Shown: positions 18,385 to 26,567 of the stretch, in pieces | How positions within the stretch are numbered: the stretch's first letter is position 1 | Layout of the letters: each line of letters begins with the position of its first letter | Source: an uncultured Chlorobiaceae bacterium | Lineage (GTDB): Bacteria > Bacteroidota > Chlorobiia > Chlorobiales > Chlorobiaceae | Assembly: GCA_903940125.1 (NCBI GenBank) | Contig: CAJAJL010000107.1 | Coordinates: 1-64,000, forward strand | Direction: 5' to 3' | Length of the DNA: 64,000 nt | Notes under the pieces: model-generated | The model's input: only the letters and a program-made list of their open reading frames with translations | Databases searched by the model: none | Told to the model about the DNA's origin: nothing | Translations under genes and position numbers: made by a program

Positions 18385-19428
18385 TTAAATAGAAAGTATT
18401 TTTTTGATTTTTTTTGAAAGCATAATGATGTCATTGTTTTCGCGTTCCTTGGAATATAAGTCAGCTAATGTTTTAATTGCTTTGAGATCAACAATAAATC
18501 CATTATTTGTGTCGAATTTTTTAACTTCTGACATTGCTTCCTTGACAAAACCTTTTATATCGCCCATCATTATTTCTGAAAAAATAGGGGCGCACCAATA
18601 TTCTTTTCCTCCTTCACCCGTATATCCGATTACTTTATTGCCTGTTAACCCGGCCTCTATTGGCGGGAGTCCCCATCCTTCAAGTTCACTGAATGATAAA
18701 AATATTTTTGATTTTTTGAGTATTCCAATAACTTCTTTCTCAGTCATATTATGTATGGGTATAATCTCCCAATGTTTAGGTAGGTGTTGTTCTAAAAAAA
18801 ATAAAACTAATTTAGAATGCCTTGGAAGTTTTCGAGGCATATAGGTGATTACATTGCTTTTGTTAATATCAGGTATAAACTTATTTGAGTCAACAAAAAA
18901 GTGCATGCGCATTATTTTCGATGATAACTCGGGAAATGCTAATGTACAACAATCAGTTGTATCATCAGATATAGTCATAATTATCTCTGCACCATGAAAT
19001 GCAGATAACGTAGATGCATTGTCATTATTTCCAAACAAATAACCATTTTGTAAAAAAATACCGTATTTTATATTGTTTTTTTTACATTGAGGAGCATATC
19101 GTTCAGCCCAAAAATCAGGAATTATTACAAACTCTTTCCTTTGATTAAAGTTTAGATTTCGTTTAAATTCAATTGAGTATTCAAACCAATTACAAAAAAA
19201 ATTTACTTTTTCAGGATGTAAAACTGATGACTTAAATTCAGGAGAAAGTAGTTGGTTGATTTGTTCTGAATGTTTATAAATAACTTTAACACCTCCACTT
19301 GCACCATCTCCTGTATGATCGGATATAGGACATAAATAAGTTATTTTTACTCCTTCAAATATGGAATAATCTATTCCAAATTCTGGTGGCGGATTAATCT
19401 TCTTTCTATTCTTTAAAAAATTTTTCAT
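18385..19428 (-). CDS. GT-B glycosyltransferase-like protein
   Basis: A 347-residue protein resembling the rhamnosyltransferase-type GT-B enzymes found in S-layer and rhamnan loci. The early DGASGGVKVIYKHSEQI is the acceptor-side GG.kVi motif of that group, and SKIFLSFSELEGWGLPPIEAGLTG (residues about 250-273) is the donor-side equivalent of the EX7E region. Central parts are divergent. It is very AT-rich, like the GT8 gene 27 bases downstream, and follows the ABC transporter by about 10 bases. Family level is fairly sure; donor is not. Confidence 0.72.
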   Translation of the reverse strand: MKNFLKNRKKINPPPEFGIDYSIFEGVKITYLCPISDHTGDGASGGVKVIYKHSEQINQLLSPEFKSSVLHPEKVNFFCNWFEYSIEFKRNLNFNQRKEFVIIPDFWAERYAPQCKKNNIKYGIFLQNGYLFGNNDNASTLSAFHGAEIIMTISDDTTDCCTLAFPELSSKIMRMHFFVDSNKFIPDINKSNVITYMPRKLPRHSKLVLFFLEQHLPKHWEIIPIHNMTEKEVIGILKKSKIFLSFSELEGWGLPPIEAGLTGNKVIGYTGEGGKEYWCAPIFSEIMMGDIKGFVKEAMSEVKKFDTNNGFIVDLKAIKTLADLYSKERENNDIIMLSKKIKKILSI

Positions 19429-19438
19429 AATAATTTTT

Positions 19439-21199
19439 TTAATGAAGAATTTTATCTGGGGTACCTTGTGACTTTATCTGGCCGCTTTCAAGTTGATAAA
19501 GTCGGTCACAGTGCTCAATAGTACTGAGCCGGTGAGCAACAATAATAATGGTTTTAGATCCCTGCAGTTCACGCACTGCTTCCATCACTCCTTTTTCTGT
19601 TGCTGTATCAAGTGCACTGGTAGCTTCATCAAGGACAAGAACAGTTGGATCGTGATAGAGCGCGCGTGCTATACCGATTCTTTGCCGTTGACCACCTGAT
19701 AGACGAACGCCCCTCTCTCCAACAACAGTATTAATGCCTTCAGGTAAACTTTGAATAAAATCATCAAGATGTGCTGCTCGAATTGCATTCAAGACAGATT
19801 CTTGGTTAATTTGTTCGCTGGAAAGTCCAAAGGCTATATTGCGAAGCAAAGTATCATCGGTTAGATAAATTGATTGAGGCACATAACCGATTTGATTCTG
19901 CCAAGCTCGAAGATTTTTCTGAATATCATCCCCGTCGACAGATACTACGCCATGATCTGGAGGTAACAGGCCAAGCAGTATATCAACTAATGTACTTTTT
20001 CCTGCGCCGCTTGTACCAATAAATCCTACTGATTCCCCACATTGTATGGTAAGAGAAATATCTTTAAGCGATGGTGAAGACACTCCTGGATATGTATAGG
20101 TAATATGCTGCAACTCAAGGGAATTATGGAAAGAAGATTGTTTAAATTCCTTTTCAATAAGATCAGGCGCATAAAGGATCAGATCTTTTTCAAGTATATC
20201 AATAACCGGCAAACAGTACTTGAGCGATTGCATAACATTCAATAATCGGCTTACTGAGGGCATTAATCGAAAGGTTACAACAGCAAAAAGCCCGAGTTTT
20301 GGAATGATGGTTTCGAGCGCCCCTCCCTGAGCAAGCATAACAAGTACAAGTGCCACAAGACCGCAAACAGCAAGCAACTCAAGCCAGATTCGGGGAAGTT
20401 GTTGAATAGTATTATTTAACCGTCCAACTTTTGTACTTTCTCTATTATGAATATTGTACTGTTTTAAAAATTCATTTTCACGGCCAAGCAATTTGACATC
20501 TTTAGCACCAGCAAGGCCTTGTTGTAAGTGTTGAATACGTAACCCCTCGTGATGTTGGCGGTCCTTCCCCCAGCGACTTATTCTTCCTTCAGTAAAATGA
20601 AAGAAACTCCAGCTTGTTATACCCAAAATACATACAATGGAAATTGTTCCAATTGGTTCAGCCAAAAGCAGCATAAGGCAAAGGCCTGCGACAATCAATG
20701 ATTCAGAAAAAAACTGCATGAGGGGAGTTAACACGCTGCCGGTGAAAATTCCTACTTCATTAGTAACATTCCGAATTAACTGTGCGGAGTTACGCTGTAA
20801 ATGGAAGACATAGGGCTGACGAAGGTAAATGGTAAATAATCGCAATGAGAGTCTTGCACCGATACCGTAAGTAAAGCGATTTTGCTTCCAGACAAGAAAT
20901 ACCAGAAAAATAGCTTTTACAACATAGACACTGAGCAGAAGGAGTAAACCTCCAACGACTAAGCTGTACTGGTCTGGATTACCAAAGAAATTGAGTATTG
21001 GCAGGAGTGCAGGATATTTTGCGGCAAAATTTTTTTGGGTAAAGAGAGAGAGTGCGGGTATCACAAGACCGACTCCAAGCGTTTCAAGACCGACGCCGAT
21101 AAGCATTAAAAAGAAAAGAATAATCGAATTATGACGTTCTCTAGGTAACAGAAGAGACCATATTTTACTAATGTTAGAAAGGGGTGGTATCTTTTTCAT
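19439..21199 (-). CDS. ABC transporter, fused permease and ATPase (MsbA/PglK type)
   Basis: A 586-residue half-transporter that would act as a homodimer to flip a lipid-linked oligosaccharide across the inner membrane. Residues 25-320 hold about six membrane helices. The ATPase domain (360-586) is complete: Walker A GTSGAGKST (395-403), signature LSGGQRQR (499-506), Walker B VLVLDEATSALD (519-530) and the H-loop VAHRLST near residue 563. In this locus, which has no Wzx flippase in the window, it is the best candidate for the flippase, as PglK is in Campylobacter. It lies about 50 bases after the Wza gene. Confidence 0.9.
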   Translation of the reverse strand: MKKIPPLSNISKIWSLLLPRERHNSIILFFLMLIGVGLETLGVGLVIPALSLFTQKNFAAKYPALLPILNFFGNPDQYSLVVGGLLLLLSVYVVKAIFLVFLVWKQNRFTYGIGARLSLRLFTIYLRQPYVFHLQRNSAQLIRNVTNEVGIFTGSVLTPLMQFFSESLIVAGLCLMLLLAEPIGTISIVCILGITSWSFFHFTEGRISRWGKDRQHHEGLRIQHLQQGLAGAKDVKLLGRENEFLKQYNIHNRESTKVGRLNNTIQQLPRIWLELLAVCGLVALVLVMLAQGGALETIIPKLGLFAVVTFRLMPSVSRLLNVMQSLKYCLPVIDILEKDLILYAPDLIEKEFKQSSFHNSLELQHITYTYPGVSSPSLKDISLTIQCGESVGFIGTSGAGKSTLVDILLGLLPPDHGVVSVDGDDIQKNLRAWQNQIGYVPQSIYLTDDTLLRNIAFGLSSEQINQESVLNAIRAAHLDDFIQSLPEGINTVVGERGVRLSGGQRQRIGIARALYHDPTVLVLDEATSALDTATEKGVMEAVRELQGSKTIIIVAHRLSTIEHCDRLYQLESGQIKSQGTPDKILH

Positions 21200-21247
21200 T
21201 GTCAGTGTAACGGTTTCAAATTGCTATTTCTTCTCAGTGTATCGTTA

Positions 21248-22468
21248 TTATTGACCGGATGTTCCTGCTGTTCTAGTGTTGCCTGTGGTGGTACTTGTTC
21301 CTGTTGTGATAGTTGATCCTGTGGTGGTAGTGGTATTTACAAATCCAGTTTGACCCCAGAGTTGGCTTCGTAACTTTGCCATTATACCAAATGTTTCCGC
21401 AGTGGTGGTGCCGAGGCTAAGTACATTGAGAGATGGGAGTAGCTTTTCAAGGGTGTAGTTGAATTTTGCCATACCACTTGGACTGATAAAGACAATATCG
21501 TTCGACATAAGCGTAAAGTTCTGGCTGAAATCACCCCGTTCAAGCAGGTTTCTCAGATCGACCTTGATAACATCGCCTTTGAGACTCTGTTGTCTGATAA
21601 CGAATATATTTTCCGGATTAGCCTGCTTGTTCAGTCCTCCTGCCATCATAATTGCTTTTAGGACATTCATCCCGCCTCTCCTCTGAATGGCACCGGGTGT
21701 AACAACTTCGCCCATGACATAAATTAGGTCATCAGTAGCTTCAGGAATGTAGATCACATCATTATTTCTGATGGGGGCGTTCAAAGCCATATTGCCGTTT
21801 TTAAGAAGATCCTGTAAGTCGATCCAGATGACGGTGTCATTACCCCGGATAATCGCACATTTGGTTAGAGAGGCCTCCTTTCCCTGATCAGGAAGGCCGC
21901 CAGCAAGAGCAAGTGCTTCCAGAAGCGTTCCTTTACCCGGAAAATTGATGACACCCGGTTTGCTGACACGGCCGAGAACAAAAGCCTTATTATTATGAAA
22001 TTCATGAACCTTGACTGTAACTTCAGGTTTTATATAGAGGGATTCCAGTTTTGAAGTTATAACTCTCTGTGCTTCTTCTGGAGTATGGTTCATAACGTTG
22101 AGACTTCCGATTCTCGGAATGGCAATAAATCCGTCAGGGGCAACGACAATGTTTTCCTGTGAAAGCTCCGGTCTGTGCCACACCTGAACACTTACAAAAT
22201 CTCCAGGTCCAAGTCGGTATTGGTAGTTGTCATGAGGGGATAAGGCATCAATTTTCTGGGGGGTTGCAAATTCCTGAGTTTTTATTGGGAGCTCGGCCTT
22301 AAAATCTTTTTCTGGGGTTGTGGGAATTCGTGAAGACTTTGGAGAAATGCCGCTGCAGGATGTCAACAAAACACAAATAAAGGTAATTAAAAACATAGCC
22401 GTGGTTTTAACCACGCGGTCATAGTGGGAAATCGGATTATAGGTGATGCATTCAGTAACTCGGTACAT
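21248..22468 (-). CDS. Wza-like polysaccharide export lipoprotein
   Basis: A 406-residue outer-membrane export protein. Starting at the ATG at 22466-22468 gives a signal peptide with hydrophobic core (AMFLITFICVLLTSC) and lipobox cysteine; a longer frame upstream overlaps the acyltransferase gene and is not needed. A polysaccharide-export domain begins at YRLGPGDFVSVQVWHRPEL, followed by two SLBB domains (around FVLGRVSKPGVINFPG and YVMGEVVTPGAIQRRGG). The last 30 residues are an unusual Thr/Gly-rich tail. With the Wzc-like gene it forms the transenvelope export channel of the Wzy-dependent type. Confidence 0.9.
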   Translation of the reverse strand: MYRVTECITYNPISHYDRVVKTTAMFLITFICVLLTSCSGISPKSSRIPTTPEKDFKAELPIKTQEFATPQKIDALSPHDNYQYRLGPGDFVSVQVWHRPELSQENIVVAPDGFIAIPRIGSLNVMNHTPEEAQRVITSKLESLYIKPEVTVKVHEFHNNKAFVLGRVSKPGVINFPGKGTLLEALALAGGLPDQGKEASLTKCAIIRGNDTVIWIDLQDLLKNGNMALNAPIRNNDVIYIPEATDDLIYVMGEVVTPGAIQRRGGMNVLKAIMMAGGLNKQANPENIFVIRQQSLKGDVIKVDLRNLLERGDFSQNFTLMSNDIVFISPSGMAKFNYTLEKLLPSLNVLSLGTTTAETFGIMAKLRSQLWGQTGFVNTTTTTGSTITTGTSTTTGNTRTAGTSGQ

Positions 22469-22481
22469 GTTATCAAATTCT

Positions 22482-23009
22482 TTAATCTGTTTTTTGAGTA
22501 CTTTTTTTTGCAATAATTTTAGCCGGAATGCCCACGGCAATGGAGTTGTCGGGTACTGGTGACAGGACAACAGCATTTGCCCCGATATCGACATTATTAC
22601 CGATAGTGATATTTCCAAGGATTTTTGCCCCAGCTCCGATGTTGACATTGTTCCCGAAACTTGGGGCGGCTTTTTCTGTAATATTTTTCAGTCCTATGGT
22701 AACGCCGTTGCGGATAATGCAGTTATCGCCGAAACTTGCATACCCGCTTATGATGATATCGCCGAAATGGTCGATACGGAAGTTTCTGCCAACTGGAACT
22801 TCACAGGGGAGTTCGATACCTGTGAGTATCTGGACAATCTTGTAAAGTAGTTTATAGAGCAGTGAAAAAGGTTTACGGATTATGCCGTTTCTGATAGTGT
22901 ACCGCCATCTTCCAAAACGGTAAACGATCATGACCCAGAATCCCTGGCTGTCCCATTTGCCTTCATAGGTTACAAGATCAGCTCGTATGTTTTGGAAGAA
23001 ATTCATCAT
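22482..23009 (-). CDS. Serine acetyltransferase-like hexapeptide transferase
   Basis: A 175-residue acyltransferase of the serine O-acetyltransferase group. It begins with an alpha-helical segment (residues 1-70), then VGRNFRIDHFGDIIISGYA, where the His-containing loop corresponds to the catalytic region, and regular hexapeptides (NVNIGAGAKILGNITIG) closing with the NSIAVGIPAKI cap. It probably acetylates a sugar in the polysaccharide rather than making cysteine, given the context. It starts 3 bases after the GT2 gene and ends 13 bases before the Wza start. Confidence 0.83.
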   Translation of the reverse strand: MMNFFQNIRADLVTYEGKWDSQGFWVMIVYRFGRWRYTIRNGIIRKPFSLLYKLLYKIVQILTGIELPCEVPVGRNFRIDHFGDIIISGYASFGDNCIIRNGVTIGLKNITEKAAPSFGNNVNIGAGAKILGNITIGNNVDIGANAVVLSPVPDNSIAVGIPAKIIAKKSTQKTD

Positions 23010-23012
23010 GCA

Positions 23013-23987
23013 TTACCAAGGGGTTGGAGGTGAAATGCTGCCGAATTTTGTATCCTGAAGTGACTTGACTAATTGTTTGATGACCGAAACTGCTGCCAGG
23101 CGTTTGTTTTTTGCTTCACCAAATGGCAGAAGCAGGTTTTTTATATATCGGGCTGCATACCAGAGCAGTTCAACGCCAGCACTTGAAAGAAGGAGAGCGA
23201 GTCCCTTGTTTTTACGGTAATAGAGCCATTCGCTTCTCATTCTAAAAATAAGTACTTGAGATGCTTTGTTGTCAAATGTTTTGTCTTTTCTTGTTTTGCT
23301 GCTGGCACCGCCAATGTGCATGACTTCGGCATCTGGAATGAAATAAATTTTCCAACCGGCTTTTTTGGCTCTCATGCAGAGATCGGTTTCTTCATAATAG
23401 ATATAAAACCTTTCATCGAATGTACCTATTTCATCAAGCATCTTTTTGCGAACAATGGTGAAGGTGCCCGGTACCCAGTCTACCTCCATTGGTTGATCAT
23501 GAGCAAAACCACCGAATTCATGGTAGTTGATTATCGGTGATTGAGGAAACTTACCCCGTAATCCCGACAAAGTGAGAAGTTTTGAAAGAGCTGAGGGGAA
23601 TCTTCTTGCAGAGGGTTCGAGACTACCTGCAGGAGAAATAATTTTTCCGCCACAGAAACCGCATTGAGGCATTCTATCCATAAATGCTATGCAGTGTTCT
23701 ATAGATAGCGGCTTTATATAGGCATCAGGGTTTAAAAGAAAAATATAGCTGCCTTGCGCGAGAACAAAGGCCTGGTTGTTTGCCGCGGCAAAACCAAGGT
23801 TTTGATGGTTTGCAATCAGGCGGACGGAAGGAAAGTCATTTTTTACCATATCTGCAGAACTGTCATAGGAATTGTTGTCTACGACAAAGACTTCGATAGT
23901 AATCCCTTTACTGTTCTCAAAGAGTGCCTGAAGACAGTTACGAAGAATTTCACGTGTGTTGTAGCTTACAATAACAACGGATACCAT
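23013..23987 (-). CDS. Rhamnosyltransferase-like glycosyltransferase family 2
   Basis: A 324-residue GT2 enzyme of the WbbL/rhamnosyltransferase type. It starts VSVVIVSYNTREILRNCL, has FVVDNNSYDSS near residue 34 and the metal-binding NPDAYIKP near residue 85, then the PG.F..VR.......GxFDExFYIYYEETDLC segment (VPGTFTIVRKKML; IGTFDERFYIYYEETDLC) near 160-190, which holds the catalytic base. A typical role is adding rhamnose to an undecaprenyl-linked GlcNAc early in repeat-unit assembly. It follows the RsbW-like gene by 24 bases in the same operon. Confidence 0.87.
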   Translation of the reverse strand: MVSVVIVSYNTREILRNCLQALFENSKGITIEVFVVDNNSYDSSADMVKNDFPSVRLIANHQNLGFAAANNQAFVLAQGSYIFLLNPDAYIKPLSIEHCIAFMDRMPQCGFCGGKIISPAGSLEPSARRFPSALSKLLTLSGLRGKFPQSPIINYHEFGGFAHDQPMEVDWVPGTFTIVRKKMLDEIGTFDERFYIYYEETDLCMRAKKAGWKIYFIPDAEVMHIGGASSKTRKDKTFDNKASQVLIFRMRSEWLYYRKNKGLALLLSSAGVELLWYAARYIKNLLLPFGEAKNKRLAAVSVIKQLVKSLQDTKFGSISPPTPW

Positions 23988-24011
23988 AATATTCCCTGGG
24001 GGTTTAAGAAT

Positions 24012-24449
24012 TTACGGGTTGTGGTTCTGAGTACAATCAGCTTGCTTTGTCATTGAAATTCGGTTGGTACCCTCTTCCCTCGTATAGGAGATGGAGTCCA
24101 TGAGTTGACGGATAAGTAAAAGACCATATCCATTTTCAGGATAAGTTGAAAAATCGGGTAAAGGGGTATCAGGGTTGAATGGGGAGTTGGTATCGCTGAC
24201 GCTGACTGTAAGCTTGTCATTGTCGGAGTCAAAGCTTATGGTGATTGTTTTGTCCTGTTCAGGGTGTTCCGCATAACGGACTGAGTTAGTAAAAGCTTCA
24301 CTGACGGAAAGCTCAAATGCATCACAGAATCCTGCGTCACTCTGCGAAGGATTGAGAGAGTCGATAAAAATCTCTGCCACCTTTAATGCTACGAGCGAAG
24401 CAAGCCTTACGAAACGAATCTCGGCAGGCAGTGTGATCATAGTGATCAT
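24012..24449 (-). CDS. RsbW-like serine/threonine kinase (anti-sigma/partner-switch ATPase)
   Basis: A 145-residue HATPase_c protein of the RsbW/SpoIIAB class, which phosphorylates a STAS antagonist and binds a second partner. The N-box EAFTNSVRYAEHPE (residues about 51-64) and the G2 box NGYGLLLIRQL (about 117-127) are present. The G1 box, normally DxGxGF, reads DTNSPFN, so its first glycines are missing; nucleotide binding may be altered. The start overlaps the stop of the STAS gene (ATGA), as expected for a kinase and its STAS substrate. No sigma factor is in the window, so the final target is unknown. Confidence 0.83.
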   Translation of the reverse strand: MITMITLPAEIRFVRLASLVALKVAEIFIDSLNPSQSDAGFCDAFELSVSEAFTNSVRYAEHPEQDKTITISFDSDNDKLTVSVSDTNSPFNPDTPLPDFSTYPENGYGLLLIRQLMDSISYTREEGTNRISMTKQADCTQNHNP

Positions 24450-24793
24450 AAGCTGGTATGTTTTTTTTCTGCATTTATTGTTGCAGCTTCAACATCGTCA
24501 TAAATATCAAACAGCTTGTATACTTGGGTAATTTCAAACACTTCCCTGACTTTGTTGTTCATGCAGGCTAATATTACATCTCCCCCCTGAGCTCTTTTTA
24601 CTCGGGCGATGCTGACTATTGCACCAAGACCGCTGCTGTCGAGAAAATCAACTTCCGAAAGATTTATAACAACAGAGGTTGTTGACGCTGCTGCCGATTT
24701 AAATTGCTTCAACTGCAGGGCATTCCTTGCATCAAGGGTGCCTTGAAGGGCGATGACCGTGATGTTGTTAAAGGTATTTTCGCTGATAATCAT
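24446..24793 (-). CDS. STAS domain anti-sigma factor antagonist
   Basis: A 115-residue single-domain STAS protein (SpoIIAA/RsbV-like). VVINLSEVDFLDSSGLGAIVS (split here as VVINLSEVDF and LDSSGLGAIVS, residues 46-66) contains the conserved phosphorylatable serine in DSSGLG. Such a protein cycles between phosphorylation by an RsbW-like kinase and dephosphorylation by a SpoIIE/PP2C phosphatase. Its gene overlaps the RsbW-like gene downstream by 4 bases and the fusion protein gene upstream by 4 bases, so all three are tightly coupled. SpoIIE-type phosphatases are encoded about 4-9 kb upstream. Confidence 0.9.
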   Translation of the reverse strand: MIISENTFNNITVIALQGTLDARNALQLKQFKSAAASTTSVVINLSEVDFLDSSGLGAIVSIARVKRAQGGDVILACMNNKVREVFEITQVYKLFDIYDDVEAATINAEKKHTSL

Positions 24794-26190
24794 GGGTGCG
24801 TATTTGTTTCATGAATTCTATTTAAGAGTGCTTTTATTGTCAGGGCGATATCCTTCATGGGATTGCCGTGAGCGGCATAATACCGTTCAATGATTGCGGT
24901 ATCGCCCGGGTTGACTGGCCACTCTTCGGTTTCAGCATAACTGAATACAGCGGCACGGTACCATGATTTCGTTTTACTGTATTCAGTTATGCTGGAAGGG
25001 GTTGCCACAACCGGCCAACTTCCGATAATGGCAAGCTGCCCGATGAGTACCCTGAAAAGCAGGGTGAAGCGGTCAAGAGAGAGTGCAGATGCAAGGGTGC
25101 TGAAAGGCCCTGTTCGTTCAATTGTTGTTGTTGTCAGTATCAGGTATTTTTCTGAGACTGCAGTGAAGTAGGAATTTGTGCTTTTCTTCCATTTTCCCTG
25201 GAGGATCAGGATTGGGGTGAGAAGCAGAAAAGGAATAAGTTGCAGGGTGATAAGGAGTATCGCGGCGAGTCTGTGTACAATTGATTGAAACAGTGACTTT
25301 GCCGATCCTGATTGATGTATACCCGTTAAGAGATGCGGGTCATCCATTGCAATTGAAATACCGCTTTCCGGCTCAATCAGAATATTTCCAGAGGCTATTT
25401 TGTTTTGAACTTCAAGGTGTTCCCCGATGTATGTATTTTCAAGGACAATACTGCCAATGACCGAGCTCTCCCTGTCGATAATGACATTGCTGCCAATAAC
25501 AGCTTTTGGCCCGATGATTGAGTCTGCAAGTATCTGGACATTATTGCCAATAATGACCGGTTTTCTTATTTCAGCACTTTTGCTTATGACCACGTTTCTG
25601 CCAATATGGCAGTAAGCTTCATTGCTGTAGCCAGGAAGAACGTATGGAGATGATATGTCGTTCAGAATTTCCATGCAGAGCCGATAATAAACATCAATCG
25701 AGTCAAATCCGAGAAGGGATAAAGGAATATTTCCCATATCATGTTGTGTTTCAGTCCGGCTTCCTCTTAATCTGAGAGATCCTCTGTTGGAACTGAGGAT
25801 TTCACCATCAGGTAACGATGCGAAAATTGTTTTGTAGTTATACTGTTTATCGTACTGGATAAAAACAAATCCACTGATGATCAGGATTCTATCCTCTGAA
25901 CAGAAGCGTTGGTTTTTGTCAATGACCGTTTGCAGATCATCAGTGTTCTTGATACTGGCATAGCTTATAGGAATACCCCACCGGTTGCCATTTTCACAGT
26001 AGCGTTCAACATCGCTGAGTGGTCCGTCCATGACAAGCCTGATAGCTTCACTGCCTGCGAGGATCGAAAAGTCAATAAGAAATTCAGCAAAGGGTTTGTT
26101 GCATATCGGGACAAGTAACGGGTGAATGCCTGGGAAAAAATGGTCTAACCATTCATAGTCCTGCTCTCTTATGATAATAAGTGTTTTCAT
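24790..26190 (-). CDS. Degenerate nucleotidyltransferase/left-handed beta-helix/sugar-transferase fusion
   Basis: A 466-residue protein of three parts. Residues 1-170 resemble a sugar-phosphate nucleotidyltransferase (PLLVPICNKPFAEFLIDF matches the PL.p..nKP.l.y motif) but the GxGTRL signature loop is absent. Residues 185-270 form hexapeptide repeats (CHIGRNVVISKSAEI, VIIGNNVQI). After a hydrophobic segment (310-335), residues 360-460 track the C-terminus of WbaP-type sugar transferases: SLDRFTLL where the active enzyme has SIDELPQL, and IIGSWPV where it has LVGPRPP. The catalytic Glu of the Asp-Glu dyad is Arg here. It is therefore likely a scaffold or regulator rather than an enzyme; it sits between two STAS genes. 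Confidence 0.7.
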   Translation of the reverse strand: MKTLIIIREQDYEWLDHFFPGIHPLLVPICNKPFAEFLIDFSILAGSEAIRLVMDGPLSDVERYCENGNRWGIPISYASIKNTDDLQTVIDKNQRFCSEDRILIISGFVFIQYDKQYNYKTIFASLPDGEILSSNRGSLRLRGSRTETQHDMGNIPLSLLGFDSIDVYYRLCMEILNDISSPYVLPGYSNEAYCHIGRNVVISKSAEIRKPVIIGNNVQILADSIIGPKAVIGSNVIIDRESSVIGSIVLENTYIGEHLEVQNKIASGNILIEPESGISIAMDDPHLLTGIHQSGSAKSLFQSIVHRLAAILLITLQLIPFLLLTPILILQGKWKKSTNSYFTAVSEKYLILTTTTIERTGPFSTLASALSLDRFTLLFRVLIGQLAIIGSWPVVATPSSITEYSKTKSWYRAAVFSYAETEEWPVNPGDTAIIERYYAAHGNPMKDIALTIKALLNRIHETNTHP

Positions 26191-26201
26191 GGAACCCTGC
26201 C

Positions 26202-26555
26202 TTATTCCGTACCGTTTGTTTCAAATGATTGTATTGCACTGCCGGTATCGGGAAACATTGAAAAGAGCTTTTTAGCTTTAGTAATTTCAAAAACCATAGA
26301 GACTTTGGGACTGAGATTAGCCAGTTTCAGATCACCGTTGTGTTCAATTGCATTTCGCAGGCAGGAGACGATGGCGCCAAGTCCGCTGCTGTCTATAAAG
26401 TCAAGCCTGGCGCAGTCAAATACAAATAAGCTGGTTTGCTGCTGCCAGAGAGCGAATGATGTTATCAGTTCACTGGAGTTCTTGGAATCAATCCTTCCAA
26501 TTAATGCGGCTATGCCAAGTTTTTTTCCTGTTGAAGTGTCAATGTGAAAAGTCAT
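26202..26555 (-). CDS. STAS domain protein (second copy)
   Basis: A 117-residue STAS protein, paralogous in fold to the other STAS gene in this operon. FVFDCARLDFIDSSGLGAIVS-like core (FIDSSGLGAIVS, residues 53-64) has the conserved serine. It is more divergent in the N-terminal strand (FHIDTSTGKKLGIAALIGRI). It lies between the initiating sugar transferase gene (12 bases upstream) and the fusion gene (11 bases downstream). Two STAS proteins with one RsbW-like kinase suggests either two substrates for one kinase or one acting directly on polysaccharide synthesis, as SypA does in Vibrio fischeri. Confidence 0.88.
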   Translation of the reverse strand: MTFHIDTSTGKKLGIAALIGRIDSKNSSELITSFALWQQQTSLFVFDCARLDFIDSSGLGAIVSCLRNAIEHNGDLKLANLSPKVSMVFEITKAKKLFSMFPDTGSAIQSFETNGTE

Positions 26556-26567
26556 ATTTGTTCTTGG

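Noticed and set aside
24012-26555. Classical anti-sigma/sigma operon
   Set aside because: No sigma factor gene lies in or near the set; neighbours are polysaccharide genes.
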